A DNA stretch of 64,000 bases from Chitinophagaceae bacterium. Its GTDB lineage: Bacteria > Bacteroidota > Bacteroidia > Chitinophagales > Chitinophagaceae. Location: positions 62,001 to 126,000 of the forward strand of contig JADKJI010000062.1 of assembly GCA_016721085.1 (NCBI GenBank), read 5' to 3'. The translations under genes were made by a program, and so were the position numbers. How positions within the stretch are numbered: the first letter of the stretch is position 1; each line of letters starts with the position of its first letter. Of the stretch, positions 18,546 through 27,962 are shown one piece after another. Under the pieces are notes generated by a model. It worked only from the letters and a program-made list of their open reading frames with translations, was not told the DNA's origin and did no database searches.

Positions 18546-19312
18546 ATGTCGCTGATAAAACTCGATACGGGCTTTAATATTGAAGTGGAATTCCCCATCT
18601 CCCCATTCCATAAGCGGCTTTTTGCCTGGCTTATCGACCTTATGGCTTGCTGGCTTTATATGAAAGTAATGGGGCTTTATTCCAACAACAGACTTTCTTC
18701 ATTTGGATTTTCTCGATGGACCTGAAATCGTTTTTTATCAGTCTGCCAGTACTTTTTTATCATCTTATCAGTGAAATCAGCTTTAATGGCCGTAGTCTTG
18801 GGAAAATGGCCCTGAACCTGAAAGTGATTACGGCAGAAGGGGGACAACCCAGTATTGGCCAGTACCTTTTAAGGTGGTCGTTTCGACTTCTTGACTTTCC
18901 CATTTTCCTGCTCGGTTTGATTGCTACAACAGAAATACCCTGGTGGACCTTCCCTGCCCTTTTTGGCGGATTATTTTGCGTTATATTCACCCAGAAGTCA
19001 CAGCGCATAGGCGACATTGTGGCTGGGACCATAATTATAGACTTGAAGAACAGGACTTCGTGGGAAGACACTGTGTTTACAGAAGTGGAATCGACTTACC
19101 AGCCCCGTTATCCGGAGGTGATGCAATTAAGCGACAGGGATATAAATACGCTTAAGAGTATTATTGAAAATGTGAAGAAGAAAAACGACTACGACCTTTC
19201 GATACGGATTGCTTCGCGCATCCAGTCTAAATTAAAATTAAGCAGCGACCAGGACTCTTTAGATTTCCTGCAGACGCTGCTTAAAGATTATAATTTCTAT
19301 ACTACACAATAG
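18546..19312 (+). pseudogene. RDD family membrane protein, one frameshift
   Basis: The gene begins at ATG 18546 (MSLIKLDTGFNIEVEFPIS) and enters the RDD domain (RLFAWLIDL), then the frame changes around 18671-18674, where GGGG would have to be GGGGG; the continuation KVMGALFQQQTFFIW..GRSLGKMALNLKVI is in the next frame. Corrected, it is a 255-residue protein with several membrane helices and a cytoplasmic helical tail. RDD proteins are poorly understood membrane proteins and are regular partners of SpoIIM/MoxR/DUF58 clusters, so this one very probably works with the divergent operon. A single homopolymer deletion suggests an assembly error. Confidence 0.82.
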
Positions 19313-19334
19313 AATGTGTACAATGGTGAAATTC

Positions 19335-19772
19335 TTATTGCATAGAAGCTGCTATGATTCCACCTATAAAGACTAATCCGTATAATGCCAATATGATGAT
19401 CATTAGTATTCCCATGAATTTATAACAACTCTTCAGGTTCTTAAATGATTCCGTTAATTGAATTTGATCGTTTGAGCGAAGTGCTTTCTGCATTTTGGAA
19501 GCGAAATTGAACAGATATAAACAGGGAAAGAAATATAGCAAGGCTAATCCAATATATACTGCCATCATTATAGATGAGCTCATTCCTACACCTTCTAATG
19601 TATTTAATGAAGCCATTAAGGATCCGGCAAATATGCCTACTAATAAAAATAAACCGCACCCTATAAAACCCATTATAGCAAGGAATTTTCCCCATTTTGC
19701 TGTTTCTGAGAGGTAGTTTGAAACAGGCTGATCGATCTGTAGTTCAAATAAGCTACTGTCGTTGTTTTCCAT
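19335..19772 (-). CDS. DUF5362 family small membrane protein
   Basis: A 145-residue protein with a short acidic cytoplasmic N-terminus, three to four hydrophobic helices (about 30-52, 70-90, 115-140) and a polar loop SKMQKALRSNDQIQLTESFK between them, the pattern of the Bacteroidota family DUF5362. No function is known. It is convergent with the RDD gene (22 bases apart). Confidence 0.78.
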   Translation of the reverse strand: MENNDSSLFELQIDQPVSNYLSETAKWGKFLAIMGFIGCGLFLLVGIFAGSLMASLNTLEGVGMSSSIMMAVYIGLALLYFFPCLYLFNFASKMQKALRSNDQIQLTESFKNLKSCYKFMGILMIIILALYGLVFIGGIIAASMQ

Positions 19773-19844
19773 AATAGTTGTTTTGGTTGAATGCTTAAGG
19801 TAAAACTTTCAATTCAAAAATCATATTCCAAGCCCTAAAAAAAG

Positions 19845-19879
19845 GCAAAAAAAAGCTGCTACCGATACCGGTAACAGCT
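19845..19879 (-). terminator. rho-independent terminator of proS
   Basis: Read on the minus strand, AGCTGTTACCG / CGGTAGCAGCT forms a strong hairpin followed by eight T residues, about 20 bases past the proS stop. Confidence 0.85.
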
Positions 19880-19899
19880 ATACTAAGTTCTGATACTAA

Positions 19900-21378
19900 T
19901 TAATAGGCTTGGGCAAAAAGCACCCTTTGCTTACTGGGCTTGCCAGAAAGTATACAAACGCCTTCTTCCATAACATTATCGATAGGGATACAGCGAATTG
20001 TAGCTTTTGTCAATTCCTTTATACGGGCTTCGGTTTCAGGGGTACCATCCCAATGAGCTGAGATGAAACCACCTTTTTCATTCAGAATCTTTTCGAATTC
20101 CGCCCAGGTGTCGGCCTTTGTTATATGTGCATCACGGTAATCTTTAGCCTTATTGAAAATAGCTTGCTGTACTTCATCTAAAAGTGAAACGATACGCTGG
20201 CTTAATCCATCCATCGATACGCTCATTTTTTCTTTTGTATCCCTGCGGGCTATTTCCACTGTATTATTTTCCAGGTCGCGGGCACCGATGGCTACGCGAA
20301 CAGGCACTCCTTTCAATTCATATTCAGCAAATTTCCAACCTGGGCGGGCATTTTCATTATCATCATATTTTACCCTTACACCAGCAGTCTTTAATTCTTT
20401 CACCAGTTCAGTCACTCGTGCATCAATCAGGGCTTTTTGATCGGCTCCTTTAAAAATTGGAACAATCACCACCTGGAAAGGTGCGATACGTGGAGGAAGA
20501 ATCAAACCATCATCATCACTATGTGCCATTACGAGAGCACCGATAAGACGTGTACTTACGCCCCAGCTGGTAGCCCATACATAATCGAGTTTATTTTCCT
20601 TGTCAGAGAATTTTACATCAAATGCTTTGGCGAAGTTCTGTCCCAGGAAATGGGAAGTACCTGCCTGAAGAGCTTTACCATCCTGCATCAGTGCTTCGAT
20701 GCAATAGGTGTCTACGGCACCGGCAAAACGTTCGCTTTCCGACTTCACCCCTTTTATTACGGGCAATGCCATCCAATTTTCAGCAAAATCTGCATATACT
20801 TCGAGCATTTGTTCAGCTTCTTTCACTGCTTCCTGAGCGGTTGCGTGAGCTGTATGCCCTTCCTGCCAAAGGAATTCTGCGGTGCGGAGAAAGAGACGGG
20901 TACGCATTTCCCAACGAACCACATTAGCCCATTGGTTGATAAGGATTGGAAGGTCGCGGTACGACTGGATCCAGTTCTTATAAGTGCTCCAAATGATGGC
21001 CTCGCTGGTTGGTCGAACCACCAGTTCTTCTTCCAGTTTGGCATCGGGGTCAACCATCAGGGCGCCTTTCTTATTGGGGTCAGATTTAAGGCGGTAGTGG
21101 GTAACTACAGCACATTCTTTGGCAAAACCTTCTGCATTCTTCTCTTCTGCCTCAAAAAGGCTTTTGGGAACAAAGAGCGGGAAATAGGCATTTACGTGTC
21201 CGGTGTCTTTAAACATCTTGTCCAGGGCATCCCTCATATTCTCCCAAAGTGCAAAGCCATAAGGCTTTATAACCATACAGCCTCTAACGGCAGTATAATC
21301 TGCCAGTGCCCCCTTAATAACCAGATCGTTGTACCATTGGGAATAATCCTGTTCCCTTGATGTAATTTCCTTGCTCAT
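19900..21378 (-). CDS. proS: prolyl-tRNA synthetase, archaeal/eukaryotic-type
   Basis: Class II aminoacyl-tRNA synthetase charging tRNA-Pro. 492 residues, the short archaeal-like ProS used by Bacteroidota, without the editing insertion of the long bacterial form. Motif 2 is visible as [20 protein letters not shown] and motif 3 near [16 protein letters not shown]; the C-terminus ends VLFAQAY with the family's terminal Tyr. The start is ATG 21378 ([16 protein letters not shown]); extension to 21510 has no support. A 307-residue antisense frame inside it is a shadow. Confidence 0.97.
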   Translation of the reverse strand: MSKEITSREQDYSQWYNDLVIKGALADYTAVRGCMVIKPYGFALWENMRDALDKMFKDTGHVNAYFPLFVPKSLFEAEEKNAEGFAKECAVVTHYRLKSDPNKKGALMVDPDAKLEEELVVRPTSEAIIWSTYKNWIQSYRDLPILINQWANVVRWEMRTRLFLRTAEFLWQEGHTAHATAQEAVKEAEQMLEVYADFAENWMALPVIKGVKSESERFAGAVDTYCIEALMQDGKALQAGTSHFLGQNFAKAFDVKFSDKENKLDYVWATSWGVSTRLIGALVMAHSDDDGLILPPRIAPFQVVIVPIFKGADQKALIDARVTELVKELKTAGVRVKYDDNENARPGWKFAEYELKGVPVRVAIGARDLENNTVEIARRDTKEKMSVSMDGLSQRIVSLLDEVQQAIFNKAKDYRDAHITKADTWAEFEKILNEKGGFISAHWDGTPETEARIKELTKATIRCIPIDNVMEEGVCILSGKPSKQRVLFAQAY

Positions 21379-21549
21379 GATATTCTTTTTCGAATGATTG
21401 TAAACCACCGCTTTATGGCAGTCGGGCGTTTGATAAACTTTAACAATACCGCTGCAATATTTTAGTTTTGATGGCTGTCTTTTTATTGTACTTTTAATAC
21501 CGGAACGCAAAAGTAGTATTTCGCGTCTAAAACTTTTAAAACCATTTGT

Positions 21550-22329
21550 ATGAAGTCCAGATTTCTACTCCTGATTTTCGCCGCTGCTGCCATCAGCAGT
21601 TGTTCGACAGCGTATAAATCCGGCCAAACACCGGACGATGTCTACTATTCTCCTGGCCGTGATGCTGAAGAATATGTGGAGACCCGTCAGGACGACAGGC
21701 CCAGATATAATAATTACGAGAGTGATGTAGCCAGTGACCGTTGGCTTCGCATGCGGGTAAGAAACCCTTACCGCTGGAATGCTTTCGATGATTATGACTG
21801 GAACAGTTATGGTAGCTGGAACAACAACTTCTACAGTCCATTTAACTACAGCTGGAACAGCTATTTCAATGGATACTGGAACTGGAACAGTTATTATAAT
21901 CCATATTGCAGAAACGTAATTGTGGTGAATCCGAAAGGCAATCCGAACATGTATAACAATGTGAGGAAGTTCAGCCTGGGCAGCTATACAAATACCAATT
22001 ATAACAATAATAACCGCACCTTCAGCAAAACAAGTGCTGGTGTTCGTTTACCTGGTTCAGGTGTTGGAGGTGGAGGTTATAATAACTCTAATAATAATTC
22101 CGGAAGTTTAGGAAACAGTCTTAAGAAAGTATTCAGCAGCAATAGCAACAGTTACAATAACGGTAACAATAGCTATACGCCTTCTAATTCCGGATCCTCT
22201 ACCCGCAGTTATACACCATCTTCAACTGGATCTTCTAGTGGTGGTTCATCATCTTCTGGTTCTTCTTCAGGTTCGTCTTCTGGAAGTAGCAGTGGTGGTA
22301 GCAGCAGTGGCAGAAGAGGTGGTCTTTAA
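21550..22329 (+). CDS. Ser/Gly/Asn-rich lipoprotein, low complexity
   Basis: A 259-residue lipoprotein with signal and lipobox (AAAISSCS, Cys near 18). The middle carries repeated aromatic-Asn segments ([28 protein letters not shown]) and the last hundred residues are almost only Ser, Gly and Asn, ending in a short basic tail (GRRGGL). Similar proteins in Bacteroidota are often mis-annotated as vitellogenin-like. It is probably surface-exposed or periplasmic; a structural or matrix role is only a guess. The repeat-rich 3' half (AGT/GGT/TCT codons) is a natural site of length variation. Confidence 0.75.
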   Translation: MKSRFLLLIFAAAAISSCSTAYKSGQTPDDVYYSPGRDAEEYVETRQDDRPRYNNYESDVASDRWLRMRVRNPYRWNAFDDYDWNSYGSWNNNFYSPFNYSWNSYFNGYWNWNSYYNPYCRNVIVVNPKGNPNMYNNVRKFSLGSYTNTNYNNNNRTFSKTSAGVRLPGSGVGGGGYNNSNNNSGSLGNSLKKVFSSNSNSYNNGNNSYTPSNSGSSTRSYTPSSTGSSSGGSSSSGSSSGSSSGSSSGGSSSGRRGGL

Positions 22330-22362
22330 TTATCACTTATTGATACCGAATAAATCTTTGAG

Positions 22363-22409
22363 AGAGGAAATTGAATTTGAGCTTACTTGAATTTAATTTC
22401 CTCTTTTTA
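22363..22409 (+). terminator. rho-independent terminator of the lipoprotein gene
   Basis: AGAGGAAATT..AATT / AATT..AATTTCCTCT hairpin followed by TTTTTA, 34 bases after the stop codon. Confidence 0.7.
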
Positions 22410-22439
22410 TAGCATCCTATTATCTAAATGACAGGCTTT

Positions 22440-23942
22440 ATGAAAAGAAATCTATCTATCCTGGTTGCTTTATTTCTCTCCACTTCATTGTTTGCACAGA
22501 TACCTGAAGATGCGTTGAGAATGAGTTGGAATAATCCATCAGGAACAGCGCGTAACCAGGCCATCGGTGGTGCCATGGCCTCATTAGGAGGTGAGATAAC
22601 AGCAACTTTTGTGAATCCGGCTGGTTTAGGTTTATATAAGACTGGCGAATTTGTATTATCACCCGGCTTTACTTTCCAAAGAGGAAAGGGTGATTTCAGA
22701 GGCACTAACGCCAAGGCTGATAACCTCAATAAATTCAATTTCGGTACATCAGGTTTTGTATTCGGTTTTTCAAACCGCTATAGTCGCTGGAGAAGTAATG
22801 CCATCAGTATTGCAGTGAACAGAACGGCCAATTTCAATTCAAATACTTATTACAAAGGGCAGAATGATTTCAGCTCATTTTCTGAGCAATATGTTTTGGA
22901 CTTCTCTGCTTCAGGTCTTTCTCTTTCAAACGATAGCTGGAGAAATTCCAATCTGATTTCTCTTCCCACAAAAATGGCAGTTTATGAATACCTGATTGAT
23001 ACATTTAACCTACCAGGTGGTGGCGCTACAATATATGGTCAGGGTGAAAAGCCAGGCTTATTGAATCAGGAAAATGCCAATATGGATGATAAATTGTATT
23101 TCGGTCTTGGATTAGGAGTACCTATCCTCAACTATACACAAACCAGTTTTATAAAAGAATCCGACGCAACTGGAAATACTGACAATGATTTCAATTATGC
23201 CAGTTATGAAGAAACGCTGAACCAAAAAGGTATTGGTGTTAATTTGAAATTAGGAATGATTGTTAAGCCAATGGAACAATTCAGGATCGGTGTTGCAATC
23301 CATACACCAAGTCTCTATGGTATAAACGAGAATATCACATCTGCAAAGATGGTGACTGATTTGGAGAACTATGCTACAAAATACAATCTTCCAGCTGGTA
23401 AAGACAGTGTGCAGTTAGCATCATTCCCTGTTACTGAAAACAAATTCGATTTTGTAAGTCCCTGGAAATTCATCCTGAGTGGATCATTCGTAATTCATGA
23501 AGTGGAAGATGTTACCAAGCAGAAAGGATTCATTACTGCTGATGTTGAGTACGTAACCGGACATTCAACAAAGTTCAATCCGGCTGAACAGCAGAGTGGT
23601 GCCACTTATTTCGATGCAGTTAACCAGGCTATCAAAGCAACTTACAAAAGCACTTTCAACTTCCGCGTGGGAGGTGAATTGAAATTCAACACCATCATGG
23701 CTCGTTTGGGTTTCAACTATTTCGGCAACCCATATAAAGAGTCTGCCTTGAAAGGAAACCGAATGAATATGAGTGGTGGACTGGGTTATCGTAACAAAGG
23801 AATATTCGTGGACCTTACTTATGTACACAGCATGAATAAAGATGTGAACTTCCCATACAGGTTATCAGATAAAGCAAACACATTTGCGAATGTAAAAGAT
23901 ACGAGAGGGAATGTGTTGTTGACGTTTGGGGTGAAGTTCTGA
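22440..23942 (+). CDS. OmpP1/FadL-like outer-membrane beta-barrel protein
   Basis: About 500 residues with signal peptide (MKRNLSILVALFLSTSLFAQ; start at ATG 22440, 12 bases inside the longest frame). Right after cleavage it has the FadL-like feature ARNQAIGGAMASLGGEITAT followed by FVNPAGLGLYKTGEF, the NPA box of long-chain fatty acid/hydrocarbon porins. The remainder is an alternating amphipathic strand pattern ending with FGVKF, a C-terminal aromatic barrel signal. Probably imports hydrophobic small molecules; the substrate is unknown. Monocistronic between two terminators. Confidence 0.83.
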   Translation: MKRNLSILVALFLSTSLFAQIPEDALRMSWNNPSGTARNQAIGGAMASLGGEITATFVNPAGLGLYKTGEFVLSPGFTFQRGKGDFRGTNAKADNLNKFNFGTSGFVFGFSNRYSRWRSNAISIAVNRTANFNSNTYYKGQNDFSSFSEQYVLDFSASGLSLSNDSWRNSNLISLPTKMAVYEYLIDTFNLPGGGATIYGQGEKPGLLNQENANMDDKLYFGLGLGVPILNYTQTSFIKESDATGNTDNDFNYASYEETLNQKGIGVNLKLGMIVKPMEQFRIGVAIHTPSLYGINENITSAKMVTDLENYATKYNLPAGKDSVQLASFPVTENKFDFVSPWKFILSGSFVIHEVEDVTKQKGFITADVEYVTGHSTKFNPAEQQSGATYFDAVNQAIKATYKSTFNFRVGGELKFNTIMARLGFNYFGNPYKESALKGNRMNMSGGLGYRNKGIFVDLTYVHSMNKDVNFPYRLSDKANTFANVKDTRGNVLLTFGVKF

Positions 23943-23944
23943 GA

Positions 23945-24095
23945 AGTTGTACGTGGTAAGTAGTAAGTGGTAAGTGATAAGTTTTAAGTTCTAAGTAATG
24001 AGTAATGAGTTTTAAGTTGGCTACGTGCATGAAAGAGACTAACCAACTATTCAAAACCCGCAACTCGAAACTCGTAACTGAAAACATAAATCTCC
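23945..24095. repeat. GTAAGTGG / AAGTTTTAAGT word repeat, partly palindromic
   Basis: Tandem words GTGGTAAGTAGTAAGTGGTA, then TTTTAAGTTCTAAGTAATGA, continue to a less regular inverse arm with CAACTCGAAACTCGTAACTG near 24060-24080. Same architecture as the other intergenic families, with a different word. The rest of the 444-base gap up to miaA (24175-24386) shows no gene or structure that I can see. Confidence 0.6.
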
Positions 24096-24142
24096 CAGCT
24101 AATCCAATAAATCAAAAAAAATCCCAGCAATTCGAGATATTA

Positions 24143-24174
24143 AAAAACCCCGTTAAACAACGGGGTTTTATTTT
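24143..24174 (+). terminator. rho-independent terminator
   Basis: AAAACCCCGTT / AACGGGGTTTT hairpin followed by ATTTT, about 200 bases past the FadL-like gene. Confidence 0.75.
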
Positions 24175-24386
24175 GAGGAGTTTTTCATTTAGATGAATGA
24201 TATGTTTCCCATAGTATGTTTTGGTTCAAATGGACTTCATGAGTACAAGATGGTTTGCGAGAATAAAGGTCTGTCATCTCAACCACTGTTCCTGTAATAA
24301 AAGCATCTATTACAATAGTCTATTCGATAATCTTATTTTCTTCTAAGTGGAAAATCAAACATTGTAATTGAAACTAAAGCAGGGAC

Positions 24387-25301
24387 TTATCGTAAGTCTT
24401 TCAGTTTCTCATCGAGATAATTAATCAGCATCTCTTCAGTAGCGAAGTTGAAGGATTTGATATCTGCATCTTTCCTGAACCATGTCTCCTGTCTTTTTGC
24501 ATAATGACGGGTATTCTTTTTTATGGCATCGATGGCTGTTTCCCGGGTGCAATTGCCATCAAAATAATCGAACAGTTCCGAATAGCCTACTGTTTGAAGT
24601 GCATTAAGCTGTTTAAAAGGGATCAGGCCTTTCACTTCTTCGATCAACCCTTCTTCCAGCATATTTTCAACTCTAAGGTTGATTCGGCTATATAGCATTT
24701 CCCGGGGCATTGTGAGGCCGATCTTAATGATATTGAAGTTCCGTACCACCTTATCCCCTTTTTGATAATGAAGGATAGAATGCCCGGTGGACTGCATCAC
24801 TTCCAAAGCCCTCATCACTCTCTGTGGATTTTGGATTTCGCCAGCTTGAAAGAAGTTGGGATCTTTTTCTTTCAGTTCTTGTTGCAACCACAGTATTCCC
24901 TTTTCTTCATATTGTTGAATGATGGCTTCCCTTATTGAAGGGTCAACGGGAGGAATAGCATCCAGTCCTTCACAAAAAGCTTTTATATAGAGTCCGGTAC
25001 CTCCTACCATTATGGCCAGGTCATTGTTATCAAAGATTTCTTCAACTGCCTTTAATGAATACTTTTCAAAGCCAGCTGCGGTAATCTCATCCTGAATGGA
25101 ATGGGAATTGATGAAATAGTGATGAACGAGGGCCAATTCTTCTTTCGAAGGTTTTGCTACTCCTATAGTGAGTTCCTTATAGCATTGTCTGGAATCGGCA
25201 GAAATGATGGAGGTCTTATACTTTAACGCTAAGGCAACAGCCATGGCTGTTTTTCCCACTGCCGTGGGACCTGAGATGATGATGCAGGTTTTATTTGACA
25301 T
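24387..25301 (-). CDS. miaA: tRNA dimethylallyltransferase MiaA
   Basis: Transfers a dimethylallyl group to A37 of tRNAs reading codons that begin with U. The 304-residue protein has the P-loop ISGPTAVGKTAMA (residues 8-20), the catalytic/substrate segment ISADSRQCYKELTIG (33-47), MVGGTGLYIKAFCEGLD (about 94-110) and QNPQRVMRALEV; the C-terminal RHYAKRQETWFRKD is also typical. Standing alone on the minus strand, upstream of a GC-poor gap. Confidence 0.97.
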   Translation of the reverse strand: MSNKTCIIISGPTAVGKTAMAVALALKYKTSIISADSRQCYKELTIGVAKPSKEELALVHHYFINSHSIQDEITAAGFEKYSLKAVEEIFDNNDLAIMVGGTGLYIKAFCEGLDAIPPVDPSIREAIIQQYEEKGILWLQQELKEKDPNFFQAGEIQNPQRVMRALEVMQSTGHSILHYQKGDKVVRNFNIIKIGLTMPREMLYSRINLRVENMLEEGLIEEVKGLIPFKQLNALQTVGYSELFDYFDGNCTRETAIDAIKKNTRHYAKRQETWFRKDADIKSFNFATEEMLINYLDEKLKDLR

Positions 25302-25353
25302 GAATTAGCGCTTGTACAGAGCGCGACTGTCTTTAGTATATAGTAAGAGCTTA

Positions 25354-25923
25354 TCAGATTTCCTCTGTGCCCTCTTCGCCGGTTTCTTCTTCCATTTCGG
25401 AATCTTCAGAATCATCAGATTCGCCTTCTTCACCAAAGCCTTCGGCTCCAGCGGTAAGGTCATATTTCTCTTCCATTTCGGCCAGCTTATCTCCTACTAA
25501 TCCTTTAGTTCCATATTGTGATGGTGCTATTCCTTCTGTACGAACAACTGCAGGATAATCGAGCTTTGCATTCTCTTCTTTGGAAACATTGATCAATTCC
25601 ACCATAAAAGCCCATCCTTTTACGAAATCGTAAGTATAGATGAATTTTTGGTTAGGGATCTTTATTTCAGAACCGATGGTTGTTTCTTCCATCAATAATG
25701 GTGGGGCTTTGTATTCCTTATCGTATTTCTCCAAAGAAATCTCTCTTCCTCTTTGCCAGTTATCGTTGCTGCGATAAAATGTAGCCTGGTGTTTACTATC
25801 GAATTCATAGGCTTTAAGGATCACCTGATGCAGTTGCAGGAAAGATTGAGTATGCTTCACCGCTACATCCCTATAAACACTATCATCTTCTTCAAAATAG
25901 ATCCTGAATTTGAGAACTGCCAT
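25354..25923 (-). CDS. pRiA4b ORF-3-like (IS1096 passenger TnpR-like) domain protein with acidic tail
   Basis: A 189-residue protein. Residues about 1-140 match the pRiA4b ORF-3-like fold (LKFRIYFEEDDSVYRDVAVK, LHQVILKAYEFDSKHQATFY, FIYTYDFVKGWAFMVELI). The last 35 residues are almost entirely Glu, Asp, Ser and Gly. Although annotated families of this fold are linked to insertion-element passengers, nothing mobile is nearby, and this stand-alone form is common in Bacteroidota chromosomes. Function unknown; the acidic tail suggests binding to a basic partner. Confidence 0.8.
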   Translation of the reverse strand: MAVLKFRIYFEEDDSVYRDVAVKHTQSFLQLHQVILKAYEFDSKHQATFYRSNDNWQRGREISLEKYDKEYKAPPLLMEETTIGSEIKIPNQKFIYTYDFVKGWAFMVELINVSKEENAKLDYPAVVRTEGIAPSQYGTKGLVGDKLAEMEEKYDLTAGAEGFGEEGESDDSEDSEMEEETGEEGTEEI

Positions 25924-26061
25924 ATACTGTTACTGGTTTGTCGTTATAATATTATGAGTACTGATTAGTTGTTGCGTCCAGTTATGGACTTCTCTTTCAT
26001 ATACCAAAATGATACCGGGTTAGCAACGGTTCAAAAATAGGATAAATCATTGATTTGCCCT

Positions 26062-27480
26062 TCATTCGGGCTTTCGGATATTCATGATGGCCGCCTGTTC
26101 CAGCATAAATTGATAGGCAGCCTCATAATTATTCCCAATCTTGCCATCCAGAATAGCTTCCCTGATGGCATTTTTCAGGTCGCCTACCTGGCGGCAGGGC
26201 GATAATCCAAAAGTTTCCATTATCAATTCACCAGAAATGGGTGGCTGCCAGTTCCTGAGTTTATCACTTTCCTCGACCTCCTTAAGGCGCTGTCTTACCA
26301 TTTCAAAGTTCTCGAGATAGCGCTTTACTTTCTGCTTGTTCTTGGATGTGATATCCGCTTCACATAATAACATCAGTGAATCGATATCATCACCTGCATC
26401 AAATAAAAGTCTTCGTATTGCTGAGTCTGTAATATTCTCTTTTGTCAAACTAATGGGTCGAAGATGTAATTCCACCATCTTTCTAACAAACCTCATTGCT
26501 TCATGCTGTGGCAGTTTCAACTTTGTGAAGATCTTTCCTACCATACGACCTCCTACTACTTCATGTCCGTGAAATGTCCAACCATGCCCTACTTCAAACT
26601 TTTTTGTAGCAGGTTTTCCTATATCGTGTAACAGCGCTGCCCAACGCAACCAGAGATCATTGGTAGTGGGAGCTATATTATCCATCACTTGCAGCGTATG
26701 ATAGAAATTATCTTTATGTCCATGACCATCCTTGTTCTCTGCTCCTGCCAGATCAACCATTTGAGGGAAGATGATATGCAGCAGGCCTGATTGATACAAT
26801 AAGTCGAAACCGACAGATGGTTTTTTACAAAGCATCATCTTATTCATTTCATCGGTGATGCGTTCTTGTGTGATGATGCGTATTCTTTCAACATTATCTT
26901 TAATGGCCTGCCAGGTGCTTTCTTCAATCGTAAATCCCAATTGAGCTGCGAATCGGATTGCGCGCATCATACGCAATGGATCATCACTGAAAGTACGAAC
27001 CGGATCCATCGGTGTTTTCAAAATCTTTCTTTCGAGGTCGGCGATACCATTAAAAGGATCAAGGAGTGTTCCATAATCCTTTTCATTGAGGCTTATAGCC
27101 AATGCATTTATTGTAAAATCGCGACGGTCCTGATCATCTGTCAATGTACCTGGTTCAACTTCCGGGTTGCGGCTATGATATTTATAACTTTCCTTCCGGG
27201 CGCCAACGAATTCGATTTCCCAGTCGTCGAGTTTCAACTGAGCTGTACCAAATGTTTTGAAATAAGCAACTGTAGGTGTGGGTTGAAATCGCGAAGCCAC
27301 TTCATGGGCCAGTGCAATACCATCTCCTATACAAACTATATCTGCATCTTTTGTTTGGCGGCCTAATATCTTATCTCGCACAAATCCTCCAATCAAATAA
27401 GCATCCACTCCCCTGGCAGCTGCAGCGTGGGCTATTTTTTTGAAGACAAAGAGTTCTTTTTCGGTGCAGGGGATTTGCAT
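26062..27480 (-). CDS. cca: CCA-adding/poly(A) polymerase family nucleotidyltransferase with HD domain
   Basis: A 472-residue class II tRNA nucleotidyltransferase that adds or repairs the 3' CCA end. The head domain has LIGGFVRDKILGR (residues 29-41) and the metal-binding KDADIV; RRDFTINALAISL and LDPFNGIADLERKIL follow, then the neck DPLRMMRAIRFAAQLGF. The HD domain (AALLHDIGKPATKKF, near 287) makes it the HD-containing variant common in Bacteroidota. The encoded tRNA-Leu in this window lacks CCA, consistent with need for this enzyme. A 166-residue antisense frame is a shadow. Confidence 0.95.
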   Translation of the reverse strand: MQIPCTEKELFVFKKIAHAAAARGVDAYLIGGFVRDKILGRQTKDADIVCIGDGIALAHEVASRFQPTPTVAYFKTFGTAQLKLDDWEIEFVGARKESYKYHSRNPEVEPGTLTDDQDRRDFTINALAISLNEKDYGTLLDPFNGIADLERKILKTPMDPVRTFSDDPLRMMRAIRFAAQLGFTIEESTWQAIKDNVERIRIITQERITDEMNKMMLCKKPSVGFDLLYQSGLLHIIFPQMVDLAGAENKDGHGHKDNFYHTLQVMDNIAPTTNDLWLRWAALLHDIGKPATKKFEVGHGWTFHGHEVVGGRMVGKIFTKLKLPQHEAMRFVRKMVELHLRPISLTKENITDSAIRRLLFDAGDDIDSLMLLCEADITSKNKQKVKRYLENFEMVRQRLKEVEESDKLRNWQPPISGELIMETFGLSPCRQVGDLKNAIREAILDGKIGNNYEAAYQFMLEQAAIMNIRKPE

Positions 27481-27509
27481 GCGGCAAAGGTATGAATTAG
27501 GAGAGAACT

Positions 27510-27962
27510 AAAGTCCGGAAGTCCGAAGCGTTTGTGCTTTGGAGAGTTTGATATTTAAGTCCGCGGGGTTTGATTGTTGGAGAGTCATTTGTTGTAGTCC
27601 GGAAGAAAATACAAGCTGAAAAGTCCGGAAGACCGAAAGACCGAAAGTCCGGAAGAAAATACAAATACAAGTAGGGGAGTTAGGTAGTAGGGAAGTATGG
27701 GAGGAGTTCTCTAATTTTTTTTTTGATTTGTTGGTAATAGATAACCGCAGAGACGCAATGACGCAGAGGTGTATTCCCTGCGTCTCCGCGTCTCTGCGGT
27801 TATTTAACTATAAAGACCAAAATGCAATAATTAGTCAGCCCTCTGGAACTTATTAAACTTTTTGAACCTATTGAACGTCTCCTCCCTTACTTCCCTACTA
27901 CCTAACTCCCCTACTTGTATTTGTATTTTCTTCCGGACTTCCCGACTTTCCGACTTCCGGAC
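27510..27962. repeat. about 450-bp concentric palindrome (same word families as at 12.6 kb)
   Basis: No gene is seen between cca and the GT9 gene. The arm AGTCCGGAAGAAAATACAAA with ACAAGTAGGGGAGTTAGGTA and GTAGGGAAGTATGGGAGGAG (27647-27705) pairs with CTCCTCCCTTACTTCCC..AACTCCCCTACTTG..TTCCGGACT (27880-27945). The core AACCGCAGAGACGCA../..CGTCTCTGCGGTTAT is at 27741-27805. Between core and arm lies the GAACCTATTGAACGTCTCC segment, which at 12710-12750 occurs in the opposite arm, so the two elements are inverted relative to each other. Confidence 0.9.

Noticed and set aside
20437..21360. 307-residue plus-strand frame inside proS
   Set aside because: Antisense shadow of the prolyl-tRNA synthetase; low-quality cysteine and histidine-rich translation.
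26866..27366. 166-residue plus-strand frame inside cca
   Set aside because: Antisense shadow of a conserved gene; no recognisable domain.
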